DNA of 64,000 nucleotides from Bradyrhizobium sp. AZCC 1721. GTDB lineage: Bacteria > Pseudomonadota > Alphaproteobacteria > Rhizobiales > Xanthobacteraceae. The translations under genes and the position numbers were made by a program. Under the pieces are notes generated by a model. That model worked only from the letters and a program-made list of their open reading frames with translations. It was not told the origin of the DNA and made no database searches. The stretch covers positions 1,231,001 through 1,295,000 of the forward strand of contig NZ_JAZHSB010000001.1 of the NCBI RefSeq assembly GCF_036924715.1, read 5' to 3'. Every line of letters starts with the position of its first letter. Within the stretch, counting starts at the first letter, position 1. This document shows, piece by piece, positions 8,481-16,033 of the stretch.

Positions 8481-8930
8481 ATGACCACGACGTTCGAAAA
8501 GCTCAGAGCCGGCGATGCCATCGACGGTCCCGCCTTCGCGGTTAGCCGCGAGTCCATCCGACTGTTTTGCGACGCTTCGCTCGACTACAACCCGCTGCAT
8601 CTCGACGACGAGTACATGAAGGGCAGTTTCGGCAAGACCAATTTCGGCGGCATCATCATGCACGGCATGAACAATTTTGGCCTGATCTCGCGCATGATCA
8701 CCGACTGGGCGTACCCTGCAGGCGCGATCCAACGCCGGCTCGAGACGCGATGGGTCAAGCCGGTCAGGCCGGGCGATACCATCCAGCCCACCGGAATCAT
8801 CAAGGCCAAGCAGGTGACCGAAAAATCCCGTTGGGTGATGATCGACGTGGTGGTGAAGAACCAGACGGGTGAAAAGGTCGCGACCGGCGAGGCCCTGGTC
8901 GAGTTCCCGCGCGACCTGTTCTGCCAGTGA
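8481..8930 (+). CDS. MaoC family dehydratase (catalytic half)
   Basis: A 149-residue hot-dog hydratase. The hydratase 2 motif is complete: Asp35 and His40 in [10 protein letters not shown], followed by [17 protein letters not shown]. This is the active half that pairs with the preceding gene. Such pairs hydrate or dehydrate CoA thioesters in side-chain or aromatic acid degradation. GGGAGGTTGCG precedes the ATG at a good distance. A likely promoter for rpmJ begins about 115 bases beyond its stop. Divergence from the amidohydrolase group hints that the four or five genes serve one pathway, which I infer only from layout. Confidence 0.93.
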   Translation: MTTTFEKLRAGDAIDGPAFAVSRESIRLFCDASLDYNPLHLDDEYMKGSFGKTNFGGIIMHGMNNFGLISRMITDWAYPAGAIQRRLETRWVKPVRPGDTIQPTGIIKAKQVTEKSRWVMIDVVVKNQTGEKVATGEALVEFPRDLFCQ

Positions 8931-9046
8931 ATCCGGAGAGTCTTCGGAAGGCCAGTCGATTCGGTACCGGTCGGAATGCCGGGCATCGATCTGCCCGCGT
9001 TAGGTCCGGAACGGGACAGATGGACCCCGAAAACGGCGCATCTGGA

Positions 9047-9075
9047 TTGACATCCGCGCCCGCGCTGCTTAGAAA
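9047..9075 (+). promoter_or_regulatory. candidate sigma-70 promoter for rpmJ
   Basis: TTGACA (9047-9052) and TAGAAA (9070-9075) are separated by 17 bases, a good housekeeping promoter in the 257-base gap before rpmJ. The -35 is a perfect match and the -10 weak. It would give a leader of roughly 100 bases that starts with the hairpin at 9074-9095. Confidence 0.45.
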
Positions 9076-9095
9076 CCGCCCCGTCCCGGGCGGTT
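9074..9095. other. hairpin in the rpmJ leader region
   Basis: AACCGCCC (9074-9081) and GGGCGGTT (9088-9095) pair perfectly around a six-base loop. No T-run follows directly; CTTTT comes only after a few more bases. It may be a weak terminator for the MaoC pair or a structured element at the start of the rpmJ transcript. Confidence 0.45.
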
Positions 9096-9187
9096 GGCCG
9101 CTTTTCGGGATTAATGCGATTTTGCCACTTTCGGGTAGCTCAGGTTCGGGCCTCCAACACGGCCTTTCAAAGCATCAGGATTGTCCC

Positions 9188-9313
9188 ATGAAGGTCCGTA
9201 ACTCCTTGAAATCGCTGCGCGGCCGCCACCGCAACAACCGTCTGGTCCGCCGCAAGGGCCGGGTCTACGTGATCAACAAGGTGCAGCGCCGCTTCAAGGC
9301 CCGCCAAGGTTAA
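9188..9313 (+). CDS. rpmJ: 50S ribosomal protein L36, cysteine-free type
   Basis: A 41-residue basic protein, [17 protein letters not shown] to RFKARQG, which matches the alphaproteobacterial L36. It lies in the large ribosomal subunit. The zinc-binding Cys/His set of classical L36 is absent: there is no Cys at all, as in the zinc-independent form. The 5' region carries a candidate promoter and hairpin, and an intrinsic terminator follows at once, so it is a single-gene unit. The start is the only reasonable ATG. Confidence 0.97.
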   Translation: MKVRNSLKSLRGRHRNNRLVRRKGRVYVINKVQRRFKARQG

Positions 9314-9314
9314 T

Positions 9315-9341
9315 CCTGGCGGCCCAGCCGGCTTTTTTCTT
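9315..9341 (+). terminator. intrinsic terminator after rpmJ
   Basis: CCTGGC and GCCGG form a short GC stem with one bulge around GGCCCA, followed by CTTTTTTCTTC. It begins one base after the rpmJ stop. Confidence 0.7.
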
Positions 9342-9405
9342 CGCTTCACGGGTCTTTGACGATCTGCTGCTTTGCGGCGCGATTTTGCGCGTCTAGACTT
9401 GCTCC

Positions 9406-10062
9406 ATGGTTTTGAGATTCCCAGGCGCCCGTAACTGCCGGATCGTGGTCCTCGCCGCTGTCATGACGGCCGTGCCGGCCGCTGCGTTTGCCCAGAACGA
9501 CCCCAGGGTCATTCCTCCACCGAAATCCGAGAAGAAGTTACCGGAAGCGCCGAGCAAGCTTCCGAAGGTTGGCGCGGATCGCACCCGCGGGCTGGATTTC
9601 CTGTTCGGCGCCCTGAAAGCTGCCCCCGATGAAGCCAGCGCCAAACACGTCGAGGCGCGGATCTGGGCGCAGTGGATGCAGACGCCGAGCGACACGGCTG
9701 CGCTGTTGATGCTGCGCGCCAAGGCCGCGATGGATGCACAGAAGATCGACGTCGCGCTAAAACTGCTGGATTCTCTCGTCAAGCTGCGTCCCGACTACGT
9801 CGAGGCATGGAATCGTCGCGCCACGCTGTATTACCTGAAGAACGATTACACCCGTTCGCTCGAGGACATCCGGCAGGTGCTGATCCGCGAGCCCCGGCAT
9901 TTCGGCGCGCTGGCCGGGCTCGGCATGATCATGCAGGAGATCGGCGACGAAAAGCGCGCACTGGAAGCGTTCCGCAAGGCGCTGGCGGTCAATCCGCATC
10001 TCGAGAAGGTGCCGGAACTGGTCAAGACGCTGACCGAAAAGGTCGAAGGCCGCGATATCTGA
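9406..10062 (+). CDS. exported TPR repeat protein
   Basis: A 218-residue protein with a signal peptide (residues 1-29, ending PAAAFAQ), then a Pro/Lys-rich linker (PPPKSEKKLPEAPSKLP) and three or four tetratricopeptide repeats from about residue 95. Clear repeats are KIDVALKLLDSLVKLRPDYV, then DYTRSLEDIRQVLIREPRHF, and EKRALEAFRKALAVNPHLEK. TPR arrays bind partner proteins, so this is probably a periplasmic scaffold. The gene stands alone downstream of the rpmJ terminator. No specific partner is suggested by the neighbours. Confidence 0.88.
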   Translation: MVLRFPGARNCRIVVLAAVMTAVPAAAFAQNDPRVIPPPKSEKKLPEAPSKLPKVGADRTRGLDFLFGALKAAPDEASAKHVEARIWAQWMQTPSDTAALLMLRAKAAMDAQKIDVALKLLDSLVKLRPDYVEAWNRRATLYYLKNDYTRSLEDIRQVLIREPRHFGALAGLGMIMQEIGDEKRALEAFRKALAVNPHLEKVPELVKTLTEKVEGRDI

Positions 10063-10243
10063 ACTTTCGCGGCAACCAGGCCACTGCGAAAAGCTAGATC
10101 GTCACGAGCAATCCCCTCGTCGACGCCCAGGTCGGGCGGAAACATCTCATTCGGCACAAGCCGCCCGCAGAGACACCGGAAAATGAGCACCAACCAGAGT
10201 GCTCTTGAGCCGTTTGCGTCTTTGGAAGTCGGCTCACAAGGAC

Positions 10244-10423
10244 CTAGTGTACGGCGTTGCTGCCGCGGGCCAGACCGTCGAGGCCTACTGCCGCGTAGAT
10301 TTGCGCCAACTCCGTCTCAAGCTGCTCGTTGACCCGCAGCAGCGCCTTGAGTGCGCCGCGGATGTCGCCATTGCAACTCGCTACGATCTGATCGATGGCG
10401 GCTTCGCTTGCGTCGGAAATCAT
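10244..10423 (-). CDS. small conserved hypothetical protein, 59 aa
   Basis: A 59-residue acidic helical protein beginning MISDASEAAIDQIVASCNGD and containing a heptad-like stretch ALKALLRVNEQLETELAQIY, which could be a short coiled coil. The frame is open for ten more codons upstream, but the ATG at 10423 has GGAGGACTACCC in front of it and so is the likely start. It is isolated and opposite to both neighbours. I do not recognise a named family. Its strong ribosome site and sensible amino acid use argue that it is real. Confidence 0.6.
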   Translation of the reverse strand: MISDASEAAIDQIVASCNGDIRGALKALLRVNEQLETELAQIYAAVGLDGLARGSNAVH

Positions 10424-10488
10424 GGGTAGTCCTCCGATGATACGCTGGAACAATTTGTAGTGAGCGCCCCTGGTCCTGTGGATGTTGG

Positions 10489-10618
10489 GTACAGTGCAAG
10501 CGCCTGACTACCCCCCAATCAGGCACGCGCACACATGGCAAAAGTGGCAACGACACTGTACAAACTTGCTGATGACGTCAGTATGACCCCGCTATCCACA
10601 GGTTCGGCCCCCTGTGGA
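10489..10618. other. nested inverted repeats with DnaA-box-like sequences, non-coding
   Basis: Three inverted repeats lie in this 130-base gap. GTACAGTG (10489-10496) faces CACTGTAC (10554-10561). Between them GCCTGA (10502-10507) faces TCAGGC (10519-10524). TCCACAGG (10595-10602) faces CCTGTGGA (10611-10618). CTATCCACA at 10592-10600 differs by one base from the DnaA box TTATCCACA, and two weaker TGTGGA copies are near 10478 and 10614. A palindrome TGACGTCA is at 10573-10580. It may be a structured RNA, a promoter region with operators or a DnaA-binding site. Confidence 0.4.
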
Positions 10619-10659
10619 CAGTCTCTAAAACCCGCGCCGGTCCGGGCCGTAGCTCGCTG

Positions 10660-11652
10660 GTGCAGAAAATCAGCCGGAAACTCTCGATGGTGGTGGTGAC
10701 TCTAGTGGCGGCGCTGGCGGTGCTGGCGCTGGCCACGCAAGCCGGCGTTTTTCTCAGCGAACGGGCCCATCCGGCCCAGGGCCGGATGGTCGAGGTGGCG
10801 GGCGGAGCCCTGCATATCCTCGATATCGGTCCGCGCGATGCGGCGGGGCCGCCGGTCGTGATGCTGCACGGCGCCAGTTCCAATCTGGAAGTGATGCGGC
10901 AGCCGGTCGGGGAGCGGCTTGCCAGAAAGCACCGCGTGATCCTGGTCGACCGTCCCGGGCATGGCTGGAGCACCCGCACGCGCCTTCAGGACTCCACGCC
11001 CGACATTCAGGCCCGCATGATCGAGGAGGCGCTGGCCAAGCTCGGCGTCGGCCAGGCGATCTTCGTGGTGCATTCCTGGGCCGGCGCGTTGGGGGCGCGT
11101 ATCGCGCTGGACTACCCGCAGGCTGTCGCCGGTTTGGTGATGCTCGCGCCGGTGGCCTATCCCTGGCCCGGCGGCGTCGGGCGCTACAACAAACTGATCG
11201 CCACGCCGGTGGTCGGCCCGCTGTTCGCCTACACCATCACACTGCCGCTCGGAATGCTGCTGGCGGATTCGGGCGCGCGGGGCGTGTTCCTGCCGCAGAC
11301 CATGCCGGACGGTTTTGTCAAAAACACCGCCACGCCGCTGTTGCTGCGGCCGCGCGAATTCATTGCCAATGCGCGCGATCTGGTGACGCTGAAAGCGGCG
11401 GTCGCCGAGCAGGCGCCGCGCTACGGCGAGATCAAGGCGCCCGTCACCATCATCACCGGCGACGCCGATAAGACGGTGTCGACCAACACCCACTCACGGC
11501 CGTTCGCTGCGGCCGCCCCGAACGTGAAACTGATCGTGCTGCCGGGCGTCGGTCACATGATCCAGAATGCGGTTCCCGATCTCGTCATTGCCGAAATCGA
11601 GGCGATGATCGGCGCGTTGCCGCCGAGTGTGGCGACCGCAGCGGCGCCTTGA
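10660..11652 (+). CDS. alpha/beta fold hydrolase, membrane-anchored
   Basis: A 330-residue hydrolase with an N-terminal hydrophobic anchor at residues 10-32. The oxyanion-hole segment is VVMLHGASSN, the nucleophile is Ser139 in VVHSWAGA, the acid is probably Asp270 (GDADKTV) and the base His299 (GVGHMIQ). The elbow is V-H-S-W-A instead of G-x-S-x-G, a small-residue variant seen in some families. The start codon is a GTG with no strong ribosome site; an ATG at 10687 would remove nine residues and keep the anchor. The substrate is unknown. The gene appears to be single. Confidence 0.88.
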   Translation: MQKISRKLSMVVVTLVAALAVLALATQAGVFLSERAHPAQGRMVEVAGGALHILDIGPRDAAGPPVVMLHGASSNLEVMRQPVGERLARKHRVILVDRPGHGWSTRTRLQDSTPDIQARMIEEALAKLGVGQAIFVVHSWAGALGARIALDYPQAVAGLVMLAPVAYPWPGGVGRYNKLIATPVVGPLFAYTITLPLGMLLADSGARGVFLPQTMPDGFVKNTATPLLLRPREFIANARDLVTLKAAVAEQAPRYGEIKAPVTIITGDADKTVSTNTHSRPFAAAAPNVKLIVLPGVGHMIQNAVPDLVIAEIEAMIGALPPSVATAAAP

Positions 11653-11779
11653 GCGTGCGCGTGGCCTGACGGCATTGGATGAGATACGATCAACGCGCGC
11701 GGGATTCCGCTGCTCGTCCCGCGAGGGATGAAGCTTAAGAGTTGCGATATCGGGCAGCTTACGTTCGAGGGAGAGCCCC

Positions 11780-12073
11780 ATGTACGCCGCCATTCGTCAG
11801 GGCAAGGCCAAGCCCGGCAAGGCCGAAGAGCTGACACGCAGAATCAAGGAGGGCGCGATTCCCGTCATCAGCGGCGTCGAGGGCTTCATGGGCTACTATG
11901 TGGTCTATGCGCCCGACGATACGGTGATCGCGATCAGCCTGTTCAACAACTATGCGGCCGCCGAGGAATCCAACAAGCGCGCGCTGGCGTGGATCGAACA
12001 CGACCTGGCGCCGCTGTTGACCGGACCGGCCACCGCGATGGCCGGACCGGTGATCGTGCACACGCTGGCTTGA
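11780..12073 (+). CDS. antibiotic biosynthesis monooxygenase-like (ABM) protein
   Basis: A 97-residue protein with the dimeric alpha/beta-barrel pattern: MYAAIRQGKAKPGKAEELT, GVEGFMGYYVVYAPDD, and SLFNNYAAAEESNKRALAWI. These small proteins act as dimers in haem or polyketide chemistry or are of unknown role. GAGGGAGAGCCCC provides the ribosome site. It lies between the alpha/beta hydrolase and a palindromic repeat. The fold assignment is fairly secure, the reaction is not. Confidence 0.8.
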   Translation: MYAAIRQGKAKPGKAEELTRRIKEGAIPVISGVEGFMGYYVVYAPDDTVIAISLFNNYAAAEESNKRALAWIEHDLAPLLTGPATAMAGPVIVHTLA

Positions 12074-12120
12074 CGAGGCGAGTGCCGGAGCTCTCTCAAT
12101 CAGAGCAGGGCTGAATTCTT

Positions 12121-12273
12121 CACCCTCCCCTGGAGGGGCAGGGTCGGCTCACATGGAGCGTAGCGAGATGTGAGACGGGGTGGGGTGATCTCTCCACTCG
12201 GGCACTGTTGGGTGGGAGAGACCTTCACCCCACCCCGCCGCTACGCGGCGACCCTCCCCCTCCAGGGGAGGGT
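12121..12273. repeat. about 155-bp palindromic element, copy 2
   Basis: A second copy of the palindrome found at 3981-4141. The central section from GAGACGGGGTGGGGTGA through the facing TCACCCCACCCCGCCGCT is almost identical, with a few base changes. The outer arms CCCTCCCCTGGAGGGG and CCCCTCCAGGGGAGGG mark the ends. Its 3' end is six bases from the stop of the cytochrome c gene, so it may end that gene's transcript. It carries no coding capacity. Confidence 0.85.
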
Positions 12274-12278
12274 AGCTC

Positions 12279-12671
12279 TCACTTCTGCTTCCCGTCCTTG
12301 TCGAACGAGGAGACATAGGCCCAGAGGTCGCCGGCTTCTTTCTCGTTCTTGATGCCGGCGAAGATCATCTTGGTGCCGGGAATCTTCGCCTTTGGATCCT
12401 TGATGTATTCGAGGAACACATCCTTGCCCCAGGTGATGCCGGAATTCTTGTTGGCTTCCGAATAGGCATAACCTTCGATGGTGCCGGACTTGCGGCCATC
12501 GAGCCCGTTCAGTACCGGGCCGACCTTGTTCTTGGCGCCCTCGCCGATCGCATGGCAGGCCAGGCATTTATTGAACGAGGTCTTGCCCGCGGCTGCGTCC
12601 TGCGCCAGCGCGCCCGATGACGCGGCCAATGAGGTAACGACGACCAGCGCGCTCAAAGTCGATATTTTCAT
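12279..12671 (-). CDS. cycA: class I cytochrome c (c550/CycA-like)
   Basis: A 130-residue periplasmic monohaem cytochrome. Residues 1-23 are a signal peptide ending GALAQ. The haem motif is Cys36-x-x-Cys39-His40 (KCLACH), and the distal ligand is probably Met102 in PGTKMIF. The sequence is close to the soluble c550-type cytochromes of Bradyrhizobium. The frame is open far upstream, but the ATG at 12671 begins the signal peptide and has GAAGAGCACC ahead of it. It is divergent from the glycolate oxidase genes; an electron-carrier link to them is possible but unproven. The symbol is given by resemblance. Confidence 0.88.
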   Translation of the reverse strand: MKISTLSALVVVTSLAASSGALAQDAAAGKTSFNKCLACHAIGEGAKNKVGPVLNGLDGRKSGTIEGYAYSEANKNSGITWGKDVFLEYIKDPKAKIPGTKMIFAGIKNEKEAGDLWAYVSSFDKDGKQK

Positions 12672-12896
12672 GTGGTGCTCTTCGTTTCTTCCCAGAGAGG
12701 CGGATTTCTTGTGGCAGGCCCGCTTGGATTGGACAAGCCACGAAACTTTGACAGGTTTCACCATTGCCGACTTGTCCCAGAGAGAACTGATCGTTTGAGG
12801 CGTGGCAATCCGACCTTCGGATAGCCTACCCAAACCTTGGCAGACGTGCTTGATTTACCACCACAAATCGTTATTCGCCGGGCCTGGAGGATTCGC

Positions 12897-14391
12897 ATGG
12901 CCATCATGATGCCGGCTTCCGATCAGGCGGTTCTGGAACGCCGGGATGCCATCGTTGCCGCTCTTCGCACGATCGTGCCGGGGGAGGGCGTGATCGACAG
13001 TGCGGCCGAGATGCTGGCCTATGAGTCCGATGGTCTCACCGCCTATCGGCAGCCGCCGATGGTCGTGGTGCTGCCCGATACCACGGAGCAGGTATCCAGG
13101 GTTCTCAAATACTGCTTCGAACAGGGCATCAAGGTGGTGCCGCGCGGCTCCGGCACGTCACTGTCAGGCGGCGCTCTGCCGCTCGTGGACGGCGTGCTGC
13201 TGGGCTTGGGCAAGTTCAAACGCATCCGCGAGATTGATTTCGATAACCGCGTGGTGGTCACCGAACCCGGCGTCACCAACCTCGCCATCAGCCAGGCGGT
13301 GGCGCATGCCGGTTTCTATTACGCGCCCGATCCCTCCTCGCAGATCGCCTGCTCGATCGGCGGCAATGTCGCGGAGAATTCCGGCGGCGTGCATTGCCTG
13401 AAATACGGTATGACCACCAACAACGTGCTGGGCTGCGAGATCGTGCTGATGTCCGGCGAGATCCTGCGCATCGGCGGCAAGGCCCGCCGAAAATTCTGGC
13501 TACGATTTGATGGGCATCATCACCGGCTCGGAGGGCCTGCTCGGCGTCATCACCGAGATCACGGTGCGAATCCTGCAGAAGCCGGAGACGGCCCGCGCCC
13601 TGATGGTCGGCTTCGCCGAGGTCGAGGCCGCCGGCGAATGCGTGGCACGGATCATCGGCGCCGGCATCATCCCCGGCGGCATGGAAATGATGGACAAGCC
13701 GGCGATCCACGCCGCCGAGGCTTTTGTTCACGCCGGCTATCCGCTCGATGTCGAGGCGCTTCTGATCATCGAGCTCGATGGTCCGAGCGTCGAGGTCGAC
13801 GAATTGATCAAGCGGGTCGAGGCAATCGCGCAAGGTTGCGGCTCGACGAGCTGCCAGATTTCGACGTCGGAGGCCGAGCGCAATCTGTTCTGGGCCGGCC
13901 GCAAGGCGGCGTTTCCGGCGGTGGGGCGGATATCGCCGGACTATCTCTGCATGGACGGCACGATTCCGCGCGGTGCGCTGCCGAAGGCGCTCGCGCGCAT
14001 CCGCGACCTCTCGGCGAAATACGATCTGCGCGTCGCCAATGTGTTTCACGCCGGCGACGGCAATCTGCACCCCTTGATCCTTTACGACGCCAACAAGCCT
14101 GGCGAGATCGAGCGGGCGGAAGCCTTCGGCGCCGACATCCTGCGGGCCTGCGTCGAATTCGGCGGCGTGCTCACCGGCGAGCATGGCGTCGGCATCGAGA
14201 AGCGCGATTTGATGGGCGAGATGTTTTCCGAAATCGACCTCAACCAGCAGCAGCGCCTGAAATGCGCCTTCGACGCGCAGGGCCTGCTCAACCCCGGAAA
14301 AGTGTTTCCGACGCTGCATCGCTGCGCCGAACTCGGCCGCATGCACGTGCACGCCGGCAGACTGGCGTTTCCGGACATTCCGAGATTTTAG
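12897..14391 (+). pseudogene. glcD: glycolate oxidase subunit GlcD, interrupted by a +1 frameshift
   Basis: FAD-linked subunit of glycolate oxidase, which makes glyoxylate. The ATG at 12897 has GGAGG at the right distance. The first part reads as a normal PCMH-type FAD domain (VVPRGSGTSLSGGALPL, SSQIACSIGGNVAENSGG). After GGKA, at 13483-13485, there is one C too many: removing it restores KAAENSGYDLMGIITGSEG, and the protein continues in the next frame to 14391. It includes VFHAGDGNLHP and LTGEHGVGIEKR, both typical of GlcD. Uncorrected, the frame runs into unrelated Arg-rich sequence. Everything else is intact, and glcE and glcF follow, so either a very recent mutation or a sequencing error is likely. 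Confidence 0.93.
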
Positions 14392-14456
14392 TGATGAAGC
14401 CCGAACTTATGCGCGCACCGGAGCGGTTCTGTTACGAGCACCACCCGTGCGGCTCA

Positions 14457-14677
14457 CCCCTCTCCCCAACCTCGAGAGCGAGCTTTGCTCGCCTCGGACC
14501 CCGCAAGGGGGGAGGGAGCCTGATGAGCGCGCTCACCTCACTTTGCCTCACAGCGCCAGCGTCCTGTGAGCGAGCAGGAGTATCGCGACTCGTCAGGGAC
14601 GCACGGGTGGATGGGCTCCCTCCCCCCTTGCGGGGTCCGAGGCGAGCAAAGCTCGCTCTCGAGGTTGGGGAGAGGGG
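14457..14677. repeat. perfect inverted repeat with 64-bp arms between glcD and glcE
   Basis: Positions 14457-14520 and 14614-14677 are exact reverse complements over all 64 bases, starting CCCCTCTCCCCAACCTCGAG and ending GGGGGGAGGGAGCC. The 93-base spacer holds no evident gene. It occupies most of the 403-base gap between the glcD stop and the preferred glcE start. The rest of that gap shows nothing recognisable apart from the glcE start region. The CTCCCTCCCCCCTTGCGGGG core resembles the smaller palindrome at 60456-60560 and the remnant at 52849-52866, so these are one family. There is no transposase frame. Confidence 0.95.
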
Positions 14678-14794
14678 TAAGCCCCGGACGCTGACCGGAG
14701 AGAGGCAGCGACTCTGTATCAGCAAACCGCGGGCGATGATCGGCACGATAAGCCGCGGTCACGCCATGCATGCCATGTGCAGCTCAGGTGCGCC

Positions 14795-16033
14795 GTGGAC
14801 ACGCTAAAAGTACGTGACGCCAAGGACGTCGAGGATGTGGTGCGGGCGGCGATCGCCGGCGAGCAGCCGCTTGAGATCGTCGGCCATGGCACCAAGCGTG
14901 GCATCGGCCAGCCGATGGCGACCAATGCCGTGCTCGATGTGTCGGCGCTGAACGCCGTCAGCGCCTATGAGCCGAACGAGCTGATCATCACGGTGCAGGC
15001 CGGCGCCCCGCTCGCTGACGTGCAGTCGCTGATCGATTCCAAGAACCAGCAATTCGCCTTCGAGCCGATCGATACGTCCGCACTGACAGGCGTATCCGGC
15101 AACGGCACCATTGGAGGCATGATCGGCTCAGGTCTCGCCGGTCCGCGCCGCATCAAGGCCGGCGGCGCCCGCGATCACCTGCTGGGCGCGCATGCGGTGT
15201 CCGGCTTCGGCGACAGCTTCAAGACCGGCGGACGGGTGGTGAAGAACGTCACCGGCTACGATCTCTGCAAGCTCCTGACGGGGTCGTGGGGCACGCTGGC
15301 GGTCATGACCGAAGTCACGCTGAAGGTGATGCCGAAGCCTGAGAGCGAGCGCACGCTGGTGCTCGCAGGCCTCGACGACGTGGCCGCGAACCGGGCGATG
15401 ACCGCAGCACTCGGCTCGCCGTTTGACGTCTCGGGCGCGGCGCACCTGCCGAATTCGGCGTTCCGCCCTGCGACCGGCGCGCTTGCGGATTTTGCCTCTC
15501 AGGGGCGGGCGGTCACGCTATTGCGGCTCGAAGGCATCGCAGCTTCGGTCGCGGATCGCGCCGCTTCGCTGGGCAAAGCGCTTGCGCCGTTCGGGTCGGT
15601 GGAAATGCTTGAGGACGCTGCCTCGGCAACACTCTGGAGCGCGATCCGTGACGCCGAACCTTTCGCCGCAAGCGGCGCGCTCGGCGCCTGGCCGGTGTGG
15701 CGGATCGTGTGTCCGCCGGCATCCGGCGGCGCGCTCGGGCAGGCGCTGGCGCGCGAGACCGGGGGTGACGTGATCTATGATTGGGGCGGCGGCCTGATCT
15801 GGGCGGCCTTGCCGCCCAAGCCGGACGCGCTAACCGCGATGGTGCGTCAGCGCGTCGAGGCGGCCGACGGCCACGCCTCGCTGATCCGCGCGTCCGAAGA
15901 GACCAGGCAGAATGTCGACGTCTTCCATCCGCAATCCGGCGGCATCGCCGCGCTGAGCGAGCGCGTGCGCCACAGCTTCGATCCGAAGATCATCCTCAAC
16001 CGCGGCCGGATAGTGAGGGTATCTGTGTCATGA
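14795..16033 (+). CDS. glcE: glycolate oxidase subunit GlcE (FAD-binding)
   Basis: A 412-residue FAD-binding subunit of the GlcDEF complex. The PCMH-type FAD fold is seen in LEIVGHGTKRGIGQP, LIITVQAGAPLADVQ, and GNGTIGGMIGSGLAGPRR. The segment GRVVKNVTGYDLCKLLTGSWG is a strong GlcE mark. The C-terminus has PKIILNRGRI, equivalent to the NPGK end of GlcD. A GTG at 14777 is possible, but the GTG at 14795 starts at VDTLKVRDAKDVE, where family members begin. Its stop overlaps the glcF start as ATGA, so the two are translationally coupled. The long palindrome upstream may uncouple it from glcD. Confidence 0.93.
   Translation: MDTLKVRDAKDVEDVVRAAIAGEQPLEIVGHGTKRGIGQPMATNAVLDVSALNAVSAYEPNELIITVQAGAPLADVQSLIDSKNQQFAFEPIDTSALTGVSGNGTIGGMIGSGLAGPRRIKAGGARDHLLGAHAVSGFGDSFKTGGRVVKNVTGYDLCKLLTGSWGTLAVMTEVTLKVMPKPESERTLVLAGLDDVAANRAMTAALGSPFDVSGAAHLPNSAFRPATGALADFASQGRAVTLLRLEGIAASVADRAASLGKALAPFGSVEMLEDAASATLWSAIRDAEPFAASGALGAWPVWRIVCPPASGGALGQALARETGGDVIYDWGGGLIWAALPPKPDALTAMVRQRVEAADGHASLIRASEETRQNVDVFHPQSGGIAALSERVRHSFDPKIILNRGRIVRVSVS

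Noticed and set aside
8927..9187. Open frame extending upstream of rpmJ
   Set aside because: The region has a promoter-like pair and hairpin; the rpmJ protein is a standard 41 residues from 9188, and the extension resembles no ribosomal protein.
10592..10618. DnaA-box-like pair as replication origin oriC
   Set aside because: Only one box is near consensus, there is no AT-rich unwinding stretch, and typical origin genes (dnaA, hemE, parAB) are absent.
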